This document shows positions 33,472-41,831 of a stretch of DNA of 64,000 nucleotides, piece after piece; positions within the stretch are counted from its first letter, which is position 1; every line of letters starts with the position of its first letter. Origin of the DNA: Pseudoduganella albidiflava. Lineage in GTDB: Bacteria > Pseudomonadota > Gammaproteobacteria > Burkholderiales > Burkholderiaceae_D. The DNA is taken from the NCBI RefSeq assembly GCF_004322755.1, contig NZ_CP036401.1, positions 6,510,001 through 6,574,000 on the forward strand, written 5' to 3'. The translations under genes were made by a program, and so were the position numbers. The notes under the pieces were generated by a model. The model searched no databases. It saw only the letters and a list, made by a program, of their open reading frames with translations, and had not been told where the DNA came from.

Positions 33472-35121
33472 TTACGCGCGCTGCCGTACCGTAACGGTGC
33501 GGCGGCCGGGGCGCACGTTGTATTTTTTCAGCAGTTCTTCCTGCAGGCCGCCGAGCGCCGGCAGCCGGGCGTTGGCCGGGTCAAGGCGGCGCAGGTGCGC
33601 CACCAGTTCGATGCCCTTGGTGCCCAGCTTCTCGTCCCATCCCGTGCGTTCCAGGTATTTCAGCACGGCGACAGCGGCATTGAACACGACTTGCGGGTTG
33701 TCCGGCAGCTTGTGCACGGCATCGAGCAGCGTGTCGACCGCGCCGCGCAGGTCGCCGGCCTTGGCCTGCGCCGCGCCCTGCGCCACCATTTCCGCCACCG
33801 CGTGCCGGCTTTCTCGGGCCAGCCGGTTCGCCATGTCGCCCTTGCCCGACTGTTCCAGCAGGCGCATCGCCTTCGCCATCGGCGCGCCACCGCCGGCACT
33901 GGACATCACGTCGCGCATCACTTCGGAGGCCTGCTGTTCGCGCCCGGCCGCCAGGCAGGTACGCGCCAGCTCCAGTTTCATGCCGGCCGACAGGTGAGGC
34001 GCCAGCCGCACGCCGGCCAGCGCGCTGTCGAGCGCGGCGCCGAGGCGCGCCGTATCGCCGGTGGCTTCCAGCAGCATCGCCGTGGCGATCGCGGCGCACA
34101 CCGGCGTGTTCTCGCGGTTCGCCAGCGAGCGCTCCATGTCGCGGATCACCAGTTCGGCCTGGGCCGCGTCGCCCTTTCTCAGCAGCGACTGGGCCAGCCT
34201 GGCGTGATCTTCCGGATCGCGGAATTCGGAAAACCGGGCACGCTGCAACACCTGCTTGAGTGCCCGTTCGGCCGAATCGGCGTCGCCCGCCTCCAGCGCC
34301 ACCTCGCCCAGCCGGCGCAGCCGCCCGACGGCGTGCGGCGACAGCGTGGCGGCATCGGACAGCACGGCCTGCGCTTCGGCCAGCTGGCCGGCCTCCTCGT
34401 GAACCCGGGCCAGCCAGTCGTAGGCGGCCAGATAGCGCTCGTTATGGCCCAGCAGCTCGGCCAGCATGTCGCGCGCCTCGTCGATGCGGCCGCGCAGCGC
34501 CAGCGTCTTGGCCTGCCCGAGGCGCGCCCACGGCGCCTGGCGTTCCTGCCACACCAGGGCATACACGTGTTCGGCCTGCTCGGGTTCGCCCAGCAGCAAG
34601 TGGGTTTCCGCCCGCAGGCGCATGAAATCGGCCTTGTAGCGCGGCAGCGCCGCTTCCTGTTCCGCGCAGGCGGCGATCGCCGCGCGGTAATCGCCCGCGT
34701 CCAGCATGGCTTGCACGGGCAGCAAGGCGGCGCGCCGGTCCAGCGCCCGCTCGATGCGGGCCAGCAGGGTATCGGCCTTGAAAGGCTTCAGGATGTAATC
34801 GTCCGGCATCAGTTCGGCCACGCTGGTGACCTTGCTGCTCTGCCCTTCCGCCGTGACCATGAAGAACAGCGTGGCTGGCGCGATCAGTTCCTGCTGGCGC
34901 AGGTCTTCCAGCAACTGCTGGCCATCCTGGCCCCCTTCCAGCTCGTATTCACACAGGATCAGGTCGAACTGCCGCGCCGCCAGGACGCGCAGCGCGCCTT
35001 GCGCGTTGGTCGCCACGTCCACGCGGGCCAGGCCCAGGGTGGTCAGCATGTTCTGCAGGTTCGCCCGCATTCCGGAATGCGGCTCGATGAGCAGTGCGGC
35101 AAGGCCGGTCAGTTGCGCCAT
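33472..35121 (-). CDS. Response-regulator-like receiver with C-terminal TPR repeats
   Basis: 549 residues from the ATG at 35121 (MAQLTGLAALLIEPHSGMRA); an ATG 30 nt upstream adds MFEHRSFYHT. The receiver domain (1-~125) keeps the Thr (MVTAE) and Lys (DDYILKPFK), but the usual phospho-acceptor Asp in LCDYxL is Glu58 (LCEYEL), and the acidic pair is reduced to E13. Five or more TPR-like helical repeats fill ~150-500. Such RR-TPR proteins usually work through protein contacts. The Glu may mimic phosphorylation. Convergent with the c-di-GMP gene; the stops are 25 bp apart. Confidence 0.85.
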   Translation of the reverse strand: MAQLTGLAALLIEPHSGMRANLQNMLTTLGLARVDVATNAQGALRVLAARQFDLILCEYELEGGQDGQQLLEDLRQQELIAPATLFFMVTAEGQSSKVTSVAELMPDDYILKPFKADTLLARIERALDRRAALLPVQAMLDAGDYRAAIAACAEQEAALPRYKADFMRLRAETHLLLGEPEQAEHVYALVWQERQAPWARLGQAKTLALRGRIDEARDMLAELLGHNERYLAAYDWLARVHEEAGQLAEAQAVLSDAATLSPHAVGRLRRLGEVALEAGDADSAERALKQVLQRARFSEFRDPEDHARLAQSLLRKGDAAQAELVIRDMERSLANRENTPVCAAIATAMLLEATGDTARLGAALDSALAGVRLAPHLSAGMKLELARTCLAAGREQQASEVMRDVMSSAGGGAPMAKAMRLLEQSGKGDMANRLARESRHAVAEMVAQGAAQAKAGDLRGAVDTLLDAVHKLPDNPQVVFNAAVAVLKYLERTGWDEKLGTKGIELVAHLRRLDPANARLPALGGLQEELLKKYNVRPGRRTVTVRQRA

Positions 35122-35505
35122 GGTGTGGTAAAAGCTCCGGTGTTCAAACAAGGGGTGCCCATGCGGACGCTGTCCGCGTAGACATTTTCTCAGTTTTCAA
35201 TGGTATGCGTCAGCCCGGCCGGGCGTCGCGCGGGACGATGCGTTTAGGGAAGGCCGGATTCCTCGCAAATAGTGCTGGACGGCCGGCCAAGTGCTGACTG
35301 GCCTTGTGTTTATCAGCAGGGCTGCGGGGCACTGCGATTTTCCCGGCGTCATTCCATGGCATTTTCGGCTCGCAGTCTTTTCAGCGCCAAAGCCTGCTCG
35401 ACATCAGGACCGTTCATCCCGCGCGAATCGCCATGAAGCCCGAGTCGTCACCGAGTTGAATGAAAATCCTGCCTTCTGCCTGATCATCTGTCACCATCAG
35501 GCTTC
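35122..35505. other. Gene-free stretch upstream of the TPR regulator
   Basis: 384 bp with no convincing ORF. It holds a small hairpin at 35163-35177 (GCGGAC-GCT-GTCCGC) in the regulator's leader and an inverted repeat GCCTGAT/ATCAGGC (35478-35502) just past the stop of the DUF6155-like gene, which has no U-run. Nothing else is recognised. Confidence 0.6.
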
Positions 35506-36063
35506 TCATTCTGCGCCCGCCAACCCGGCCTCCGACCAGACATGGTCAAAATCATCGCCCACGCCCCAGCCGACATCGCGCCCCAATTGGCGCACCCGAT
35601 CCAGACGGGCGAGGAATGCGGTTTGCTGCACGGCGGGCAGCGCCGTGACGTATTTCAGCGCCTGCTCGAACATCCGCATCAACGCATCATAGAATCCTTC
35701 GTCGTCCATGCCGCAACGGGACAGGAAATCGAACACTTCTTCGCAATAGAACACCGTAAGTTCGGCCAGGCCGTTCGGCTGGCCCAGCGCCTTTCTGTAA
35801 TCGCTGATCGCCTTCCTGGCTTTGCTGACCGAGATCGGGTTCCGATAGTCCGCTGGACTGATCCAGCGACTGATCACGTCCTTGTAAGGTTCCAGCGGGT
35901 CACCGCCCAGCCCGAAGCGCGTGTGCAAAAAAGCCTTGTTGTCCTTGCTGGCGGCGTACAAGTCTTGCACCAGCCCTAGCAGACCGGCTCGGTCGAAGTC
36001 GGCCAGCCTGGCTTTGATGTCAATCCAGCTGGGGGTGGCTTCGCTTGTCTTCTTCGCTGCCAT
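35506..36063 (-). CDS. Hypothetical protein, DUF6155-like
   Basis: 185 residues from the ATG at 36063 (MAAKKTSEATPSWIDIKARL), which has AAGGA upstream; an ATG at 36081 adds MTRNNA. It is soluble, mostly helical and without recognised catalytic motifs. The wording (DLYAASKDNKAFLHTRF, ISVSKARKAISDYRKALG, ELTVFYCEEVFDF) is that of a small conserved family I associate with DUF6155. Members are often found among accessory genes. Here it sits beside nuclease and restriction remnants, so a defence-island origin is possible. The function is unknown. Confidence 0.65.
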   Translation of the reverse strand: MAAKKTSEATPSWIDIKARLADFDRAGLLGLVQDLYAASKDNKAFLHTRFGLGGDPLEPYKDVISRWISPADYRNPISVSKARKAISDYRKALGQPNGLAELTVFYCEEVFDFLSRCGMDDEGFYDALMRMFEQALKYVTALPAVQQTAFLARLDRVRQLGRDVGWGVGDDFDHVWSEAGLAGAE

Positions 36064-36096
36064 CGCATTATTCCTTGTCATATCCGGGCCATGCCT

Positions 36097-36907
36097 TCAA
36101 ACGCTGCCCTCTACATCGCTGCCGCGCGCTATCATCCGCGAATCCAGCTCGCGCCGCGTCTTTTCCAGCTCCTCGGCCAGCATCTTTTCATCGGGTAGCA
36201 CAGTCTGGTATTCGGCGGCCAGCACCTTGTTGGGCAAGCCTTCGAGCGCGTAGTGGGCTTCATTGCTGCCTTTGCTGGCACACAGGATCAGGCCTACCGG
36301 TGGGTTCTCACCCGGTTTCATCCAGTGCTCGCGGGCATAGTTCAGGTACATGTGCATCTGGCCGGCATCGGCATGGCTGAACTTGCTGAACTTGCCGATC
36401 TTGAGATCGATGACCAGCAGGCACTTGAGGCGGCGATGAAAGAACAGCAGGTCGACGCGAAACCAGCTGTCGTTTAGGAGACGATTGCGCAGCCATTGTC
36501 CGGATATTTCCGGCTTGCGTAGATTCTCCAGACGGTGTCTGGAGAATTCGAATGGCGGACGATTTCGCAGGCAGTGCCTGCGAAATCCTGCTTGTGGGCC
36601 AGGCAAGGTGAAATGCACGCATTTGCCAGAGGTTCTGCCTGCTGAAGCCGCGGCCAAACCGGGTAGTCAGGTCCTCCGACAGACGTTCGATCAATGTTTC
36701 GCCGTACCCGGCCCTGTCCTTGCCGGCCTGTTCGAGCTCGACAATGCGACGTCCGATCTCCCAATAGCTGGCGGTCATCAGGGCATTGACGCTGCGTGCG
36801 GCCACGCGGCGGGCAGCCTCCAGCAGCGCGACAATGTCGGTGTGGACGGCGGCGTAGTTTTCAAATGGAGCCTGAGCCGGCGGGGCCGGCGTGATGCGGT
36901 CGGTCAT
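36097..36907 (-). pseudogene. Broken DUF1016 (YhcG-type) PDDEXK nuclease
   Basis: The N-terminal DUF1016_N domain is read from the ATG at 36907 (MTDRITPAPPAQAPFENYAA ... ASYWEIGRRIVELEQ, then GRGFSRQNLWQMRAFHLAWP). The C-terminal nuclease half lies in another frame (WFRVDLLFFHRRLKCLLVID, HADAGQMHMYLNYAREHW, LPNKVLAAEYQTVLPDE). Roughly 100 residues normally between them (FPLPWSAYVRLLSV... to the start of the nuclease core) are missing and the frame shifts at the join. A 9-bp duplication (GCTGAACTT twice, 36376-36393) adds KFS in the nuclease core. Between the halves are three perfect palindromes. Intact homologues accompany type I restriction loci. Both halves are recognisable, but the gene cannot make the normal protein. 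Confidence 0.85.
36500..36587. repeat. Three palindromes in the linker of the broken DUF1016 gene
   Basis: CCGGA-TATT-TCCGG at 36500-36513. ATTCTCCAGAC-GGT-GTCTGGAGAAT at 36523-36547 (11-bp arms). GATTTCGCAGGCA-G-TGCCTGCGAAATC at 36561-36587 (13-bp arms). In the N-terminal frame they encode the related peptides QALPAKSS, QTPSGES and TMAAQSS, so they look like an in-frame palindromic linker repeat. Confidence 0.85.
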
Positions 36908-37131
36908 GCCGGCACCTCGGTCACCAAGGCGTCGATCTCGCCCAGCAGGCGCATGACCTCTGCCTCATGGCTGCGCATGTCGACCTTGCCACCTGCCACG
37001 ATGACGTGACCATTGGCGAAGCTGCGCTGTTCGCCAGTCACGCGCGGCGGCGCGCCCCAGCCTGTTTTCATCAGGCGGGGTGTGACGAACTCGCGGCAGG
37101 TATCCGCTTCGGTGGTCACGCCATTTCGCAT
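36904..37131 (-). pseudogene. Remnant of type I restriction subunit R (HsdR) N-terminus
   Basis: From the ATG at 37131 (with GGGGGAGG close upstream) it reads MRNGVTTEADTCREFVTP and then GWGAPPRVTGEQRSFANG, HVIVAGGKV, matching the first ~45 residues of HsdR proteins. It then jumps to an unrelated tail (HEAEVMRLLGEIDALVTEVP) and stops. The remaining ~900 residues of HsdR are absent. Its stop overlaps the ATG of the DUF1016 remnant (ATGA). It could be expressed as a 75-residue peptide, but as a restriction subunit it is dead. Confidence 0.6.
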
Positions 37132-37214
37132 TACCTCCCCCTTCATCGTTTCGCCTGTCAGTCGCCTTGTCGCAGCCTGCCACGGCAAGGCATTTGCAAC
37201 GGCTTGGCGGAGAA

Positions 37215-37241
37215 AGATAAAAGGCGGCCGCGCTTTTATCT
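37215..37241. terminator. Hairpin at the edge of the restriction remnant
   Basis: AGATAAAAG and CTTTTATCT (9 bp, perfect) around GCGGCCGCG. The A- and T-rich stem ends make it terminator-like in both directions. It lies ~35 bp downstream of the J-domain gene stop and ~85 bp upstream of the HsdR scrap, marking the boundary between core and decayed DNA. Confidence 0.5.
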
Positions 37242-37274
37242 GCCACGCCGTTTACAAGTGGCCCGCCAGCCGGG

Positions 37275-38219
37275 TTAGCGGCGCGCGCAGCTGTTCGTGC
37301 CGGCCAGGTCGATGTTCTGGTAGCGGATCTCGTACCTGCCCGTGGCCAGCTGGTCGACCACGAACCGGTCCTGCGCCTGAACGAATACGTAGCGCACGTT
37401 GGAACGGCGCTCCAGGTCGAAGACCCGGATGAACACGGGGAAGGCGTTGTCGCTGTTGTCCAGCGTCAGCTGCATGTCCTGGCCCTTGCTCATCTGCGGG
37501 AATCCTTCCACGTAACCCGATTTCGTGGGCCAGGGCTCGCCGTTCGGCGCCACCAGCGCCGGCGTTTCGTTCTCGCAATCGCCCGCATAGCCGGGCAGGA
37601 TCACCTGCGACAGCGCCACCACCTTGATCGGCGGCGGCTGCATGTCGCTGTCCGGCGAATAGGGGCGGGGCGCGGTCTCCCAGCCATCGCTCGCCACCTG
37701 GCCCTGCGCGGCACGCGGATACGTGGTCGCCTTGGCGGTGACCTCGCCCGCCGGCTTGGCTCCCCAGGCGGCAGCGACCACGCTCGACACCTGGCGCGGC
37801 TCCGCCACCGTCAGCACGCCGCCAAGCCAGCCGGCACCCAGGCAGCTCACCGCCGTCAGCCACCAGCGCCAGCTGGTCAGCAGGCGCTGGCGGCGGCGCA
37901 CCGGCTGCACCCCGTCGGACCACGCGCCGACGGGCGCATCGGCCACCCGGTGCGGATCGTCCTGGCGCGTGCTGTCCACCAGTTCGATCTCGTATTCTTC
38001 CTGGGCGATCCACTCGTCGTGTTCCCTGCGCCGCTGCGGATCGGCCAGCGTGCCATAGGCGGTGTTGACGATCGCCATGATGCGCGCCGCGCGCTCGTCA
38101 CCAGGGTTCTTGTCGGGATGGTATTTCTGGCTCAACGCCTTGTAGGCGGCACGTACGACTTCCGGTGGCGCACCGCGGGCCACTTTCAGGTTGTCATAAT
38201 GTGTATGGATCTTTCCCAT
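37275..38219 (-). CDS. J-domain (DnaJ-like) membrane-anchored protein
   Basis: 314 residues. The N-terminal J-domain is at 5-70 with the HPD signature in SQKYHPDKNPGD, so it should stimulate a DnaK ATPase. A single membrane span is near residues 115-135 (WRWWLTAVSCLGAGWLGGVL). A ~175-residue C-terminal domain follows, containing a beta-sandwich-like end (QDMQLTLDNSDNAFPVFIRV ... YEIRYQNIDLAG). It is not DnaJ itself (no Gly/Phe region or zinc fingers). The C-terminal domain is not identified; it may bring DnaK to a membrane client. Monocistronic. Confidence 0.85.
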   Translation of the reverse strand: MGKIHTHYDNLKVARGAPPEVVRAAYKALSQKYHPDKNPGDERAARIMAIVNTAYGTLADPQRRREHDEWIAQEEYEIELVDSTRQDDPHRVADAPVGAWSDGVQPVRRRQRLLTSWRWWLTAVSCLGAGWLGGVLTVAEPRQVSSVVAAAWGAKPAGEVTAKATTYPRAAQGQVASDGWETAPRPYSPDSDMQPPPIKVVALSQVILPGYAGDCENETPALVAPNGEPWPTKSGYVEGFPQMSKGQDMQLTLDNSDNAFPVFIRVFDLERRSNVRYVFVQAQDRFVVDQLATGRYEIRYQNIDLAGTNSCARR

Positions 38220-38339
38220 CGTTCCAATATTCTCAGCCGCGCGTCACGACGGGTTTCGCGCCAGGTCAACCATAATAGCCGAACTTATAACAATTTTTGC
38301 ACAGTAACAGGGGATGAACGTGGCGCCGGCGCGCGCCGG

Positions 38340-39488
38340 CTACAGGCGGTAAGCGCGGTCGCTGGCCATCAGCACCGGTGGCAGCGCAACGTCCTTGCCC
38401 ACCACCAGCACCTTGAACAGCTCGCCCATTTCCGCCGGCGACAGCAGCTTGTGCACCGCGTTCGACTGCGGCAGGTAGGCTTTCGTATCGGCCGGGTCGG
38501 TGCGCAGCAGCAGGTCGCCGATGCCGGCGCCCAGCAGGAACGTCGCCTGGTTCATGTAGGCCAGCACCTCGGCCCCTGCATCCTGCGCCGCCAGCGCCAT
38601 CGCGGTGAAATCCACGTGCGCGGTAATGTCCTGCAAGCCGGGCAGGAAGAAGGGATCGGGATGCGCGTGATGGCGGTAATGGCACATCAGCGTGCCGGCC
38701 GAGCGGTCCGGATGATAGAACTCGTGGGCCGGAAAGCCGTAGTCGAGCAGGATCGCGGCACCGCGGCCCCTGGCCAGCAAGGCGCCCAGCGTGCCCATGA
38801 AGCCGCATGCGGTACCGTGCAATTCCGTCACGTAGCCTTCCGGCAGGGTGTCATGGTCCGGGATCTGCCGGGCGACCTGCTCCAGCAGCCCCGGCGCCGG
38901 CTCGGCGGCCACGTAGTCGAAGCGGCCGTCCGCCACCGTCACGCACTGCTCGCGCCAGCCATCGGCGGTTTTCGTGACCAGGTGCACGGGCATCGCATCC
39001 AGCACTTCATTGCCGAGCACCACGCCGTCGAACGCGTCGGGGAAGCCATCCAGCCAGACCACCTGCGGAAAATCGCGCAACGCTTCCTGCTGCCGCGCGC
39101 GCAGTTCGCCGGACAGTTCGACGATCGCATAGCGCTCCACCGCCACTCCCATGCTGGCCAGCTCGGTCAGCACGTCGCGCGCCAGTTTGCCGGTGCCGGC
39201 GCCGAATTCGAGGATGTTGGGTGCGCTTTGGGCGATAATGTCGGCGGCAACGCGCGCCAGCGCGGCGCCGAACAGCGGCGACATCTCCGGCGCGGTTGTA
39301 AAATCGCCGTCCTTGCCCAGCTTGGCCGCGCCACCGGTGTAATAGCCGAGGCGAGGCGCATACAGCGCCGTTTCCATGAAACTGGCAAAGGACAGCACGC
39401 CGTCGTGGCGCGCCACATCGGCAGCGATCTGCTGCTGCAGGGCTTGCGACGCGGCCAGCGCGTCCGGAGAAGGTGCGGGAAGAGACAT
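38340..39488 (-). CDS. MidA/NDUFAF7-family SAM-dependent methyltransferase
   Basis: 382 residues from the ATG at 39488 (MSLPAPSPDALAASQALQQQ). FASFMETALYAPRLGYY and GDFTTAPEMSPLFGAALA are the family's N-terminal hallmark. The SAM-binding motif is ILEFGAGTGKLA, followed by VLGNEVLDAMPV and LLDYGFP. Human NDUFAF7 dimethylates an Arg of a complex I subunit; bacterial members are common and mostly untested. Divergent from the pteridine-reductase-like gene, 50 bp apart. Confidence 0.92.
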   Translation of the reverse strand: MSLPAPSPDALAASQALQQQIAADVARHDGVLSFASFMETALYAPRLGYYTGGAAKLGKDGDFTTAPEMSPLFGAALARVAADIIAQSAPNILEFGAGTGKLARDVLTELASMGVAVERYAIVELSGELRARQQEALRDFPQVVWLDGFPDAFDGVVLGNEVLDAMPVHLVTKTADGWREQCVTVADGRFDYVAAEPAPGLLEQVARQIPDHDTLPEGYVTELHGTACGFMGTLGALLARGRGAAILLDYGFPAHEFYHPDRSAGTLMCHYRHHAHPDPFFLPGLQDITAHVDFTAMALAAQDAGAEVLAYMNQATFLLGAGIGDLLLRTDPADTKAYLPQSNAVHKLLSPAEMGELFKVLVVGKDVALPPVLMASDRAYRL

Positions 39489-39538
39489 GCCCCGCATTGT
39501 AGCGAATCGGGGATGGCTCCCCAACTTGACGATCTGAC

Positions 39539-40345
39539 ATGACGACAACACACCAAGCGAACAGCGAGCAGTCCGCCGCCGGCCACCATGGCGCGCCGGT
39601 GGCGCTGGTAACAGGTGCCGGCCGCCGGCTCGGCCGCGCCATTGCGCTGGCACTGGCGCGCGCCGGCTGGGACGTGGCCGTGCATTACCGCGCTTCCCGC
39701 GCCGATGCCGAGGAAGTCGCCCGCGAGATCGCCGCCATGGGCCGCCGCGCGGCACTGGTGCATGGCGAACTGGGCGACGAAGCAGCCGTGCGGCGCCTGC
39801 TGCCCGCCGCCGCCGACGCGCTGGGCCCGGTCACTTGCATCGTCAACAATGCTTCCCTGTTCGACTACGACAGCGCCACCGACTTCACCAGTGCCCGCCT
39901 GGATGCGCACATGCGCGCCAACGTGGCCGCGCCGGTGCTGCTGGCGCAGGCCTTGCACGCCCATGTGGCGGATGGTGCCCAGGGCGTGGTCGTCAACCTG
40001 CTGGACCAGAAGCTGTACAATCTCAATCCCGATTTCCTGTCGTACACGCTGTCGAAAGCGGCGCTGCACACCGCGACCACGGTGCTGGCCCAGGCGCTGG
40101 CGCCGAAGGTGCGCGTGGTCGGCGTGGCACCGGGCATCACCATGGTGTCCGGTGACCAGAGCGAGGCAGGATTCGCCAAGGCCCACACGCAAACGCCACT
40201 GGGACGCTCCAGCACTCCCGAAGACATCGCCGCGGCCGTGCTGTACGCGGCAACGGCGCGCGCGGTGACGGGCACCACGCTGCTGGTCGACGGTGGCCAG
40301 CACCTGCTGCCGCTGCCGCGCGACGTGATGTTTCTAGCCAAATAA
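39539..40345 (+). CDS. Short-chain dehydrogenase, pteridine reductase (FolM/PTR1)-like
   Basis: 268 residues. The Rossmann motif is TGAGRRLGRA (Arg in the glycine loop) and NNAS replaces the usual NNAG; both are typical of pteridine reductases. The catalytic Tyr-Lys pair is YTLSK, and VDGGQ is at the end. FolM reduces dihydromonapterin or dihydrofolate using NADPH. It leads folB and ttcA in the same direction, and the folB neighbour supports a pterin role. Tetrahydromonapterin is the phenylalanine hydroxylase cofactor in some pseudomonads; a link to the tyrosine catabolism genes at 46-52 kb is inference. Confidence 0.8.
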   Translation: MTTTHQANSEQSAAGHHGAPVALVTGAGRRLGRAIALALARAGWDVAVHYRASRADAEEVAREIAAMGRRAALVHGELGDEAAVRRLLPAAADALGPVTCIVNNASLFDYDSATDFTSARLDAHMRANVAAPVLLAQALHAHVADGAQGVVVNLLDQKLYNLNPDFLSYTLSKAALHTATTVLAQALAPKVRVVGVAPGITMVSGDQSEAGFAKAHTQTPLGRSSTPEDIAAAVLYAATARAVTGTTLLVDGGQHLLPLPRDVMFLAK

Positions 40346-40439
40346 CTGCGTGCCCGATAACTGCGTGCCCAATATCGTCGCCCCAATAACTTCTCGCCGA
40401 TCGCTTCTCGCCGAACTTCTCGCCGAACTTCTCGCCGAA
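40342..40439. repeat. Short tandem repeats in the SDR-folB spacer
   Basis: ATAACTGCGTGCCC(G/A) twice (15 bp, 40342-40371), then CTTCTCGCCGA(TCG) followed by three perfect 12-bp copies of CTTCTCGCCGAA (40404-40439). They occupy most of the 123-bp gap before folB. No hairpin or promoter is evident. Confidence 0.88.
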
Positions 40440-40468
40440 TCATTTTTTAAATAGCCACTATCGCCACC

Positions 40469-40867
40469 ATGCTGTCCGCCCTCACCCACCCCCGCCTGCA
40501 GGATTGCCGCCGGCTGTTCCTGCGCAATTACGAAGTGCTGATCAATATCGGCGTCCACGAATTCGAGAAGAAGGGCGAGCAGCGCGTGCTGTTCAATGTC
40601 GACTTGTATATCCCGCTCGCGGTGTCGACGCCGCAGGCCGACGAACTGCATGAAGTGGTCGATTACGACTTCATGCGCGACACGATCGCCGCGCGCATGG
40701 CCGAGGGCCACGTGCACCTGCAGGAAACCCTGTGCGACGACCTGGTGAAGGCACTGCTGGCCCACCCGCGCGTGCGCGCCGTGCGCCTGTCCACCATGAA
40801 GCCGGACGTCTATCCCGATTGCGAAGGCGTCGGCGTCGAAGTATTCCACATCAAGGATGAAGCATGA
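40469..40867 (+). CDS. folB: Dihydroneopterin aldolase
   Basis: 132 residues, near the family's usual ~120. [20 protein letters not shown] is the FolB N-terminus, followed by [10 protein letters not shown] and the catalytic-loop Lys region ([20 protein letters not shown]). It converts dihydroneopterin to hydroxymethyl-dihydropterin and glycolaldehyde in folate synthesis. The stop overlaps the ttcA start (ATGA). Confidence 0.93.
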   Translation: MLSALTHPRLQDCRRLFLRNYEVLINIGVHEFEKKGEQRVLFNVDLYIPLAVSTPQADELHEVVDYDFMRDTIAARMAEGHVHLQETLCDDLVKALLAHPRVRAVRLSTMKPDVYPDCEGVGVEVFHIKDEA

Positions 40868-41802
40868 ACGCCGTCGTCGACAACGCCGCGGTAAAAGGTG
40901 CGGACAAGGGTGCGGACAAGGGCGCGGACAAGATCGCCTACGAGAACAACAAGCTGCACAAGCGCCTGTGCCGCCTGGTGGGCCAGGCGATCGGCGACTT
41001 CAACATGATCGAGGACGGCGACAAGGTGATGGTCTGCCTGTCCGGCGGCAAGGACAGCTACGCGCTGCTCGATATCCTGCTGACGCTGCGCGAGCGCGCA
41101 CCGATCCACTTCGACATCGTCGCCGTCAACCTCGACCAGAAGCAGCCGAACTTCCCGGCCGAGGTGCTGCCCCGCTACCTGACGGAACTGGGCGTGCCGT
41201 TCCATATCGAAAACCAGGATACCTACTCGATCGTCACGCGCCTGATCCCGGAAGGCAAGACGACCTGCTCGCTGTGCTCGCGCCTGCGCCGCGGCATCCT
41301 GTACCGCGTGGCCGATGAACTGGGCTGCAACAAGATCGCGCTGGGCCATCACCGCGACGACATCCTGGAAACCTTCTTCCTCAACATGTTCTTCGGCGGG
41401 AAGCTGAAGGGCATGCCGGCCAAGCTGGTTTCCGACGACGGCAAGCACATGGTGATCCGTCCGCTGGCCTATGTGAAGGAAGAAGACACGGAGCGCTACG
41501 CCGCCGTGAAGGGCTTCCCGATCATTCCATGCGATTTGTGCGGCTCGCAGGAAAACCTGCAGCGCAAGCAGATCAAGGCGATGCTGCGCGACTGGGAAAA
41601 GAAAACCCCGGGCCGCGTGGAAAGCGTGTTCTCGGCCCTGTCCACCGTGGTGCCGTCGCACCTGATGGACCGCGGCCTGTTCGGCTTCACGGACCTGAAG
41701 ACGGATGGCGTGGCCAACCCGCTGGGCGATATCGCGTTCGACGAAGAACCGTGCTCGACGCCGGCCACCGTGCCGGGGATCATTCCGCTGCAGCCGAAGT
41801 AA
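40864..41802 (+). CDS. ttcA: tRNA 2-thiocytidine synthetase TtcA
   Basis: 312 residues. PP-loop SGGKDS ([16 protein letters not shown]), two CxxC motifs (CSLCSR and CDLCGS) for the [4Fe-4S] cluster, and [19 protein letters not shown]. It thiolates C32 of certain tRNAs, using sulfur from a cysteine desulfurase. The N-terminus carries three 12-bp tandem repeats (40894-40929) encoding KGAD x3, upstream of the conserved start of the domain. Translationally coupled to folB by a 4-bp overlap. Confidence 0.96.
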   Translation: MNAVVDNAAVKGADKGADKGADKIAYENNKLHKRLCRLVGQAIGDFNMIEDGDKVMVCLSGGKDSYALLDILLTLRERAPIHFDIVAVNLDQKQPNFPAEVLPRYLTELGVPFHIENQDTYSIVTRLIPEGKTTCSLCSRLRRGILYRVADELGCNKIALGHHRDDILETFFLNMFFGGKLKGMPAKLVSDDGKHMVIRPLAYVKEEDTERYAAVKGFPIIPCDLCGSQENLQRKQIKAMLRDWEKKTPGRVESVFSALSTVVPSHLMDRGLFGFTDLKTDGVANPLGDIAFDEEPCSTPATVPGIIPLQPK

Positions 41803-41831
41803 TGGTCGAAAAATGGGGACGTCTCCTGACC

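Noticed and set aside
36097..37131. Active type I restriction or YhcG defence system
   Set aside because: Nuclease halves are in different frames with a ~100-residue loss, and only ~45 residues of HsdR remain; no hsdM or hsdS.
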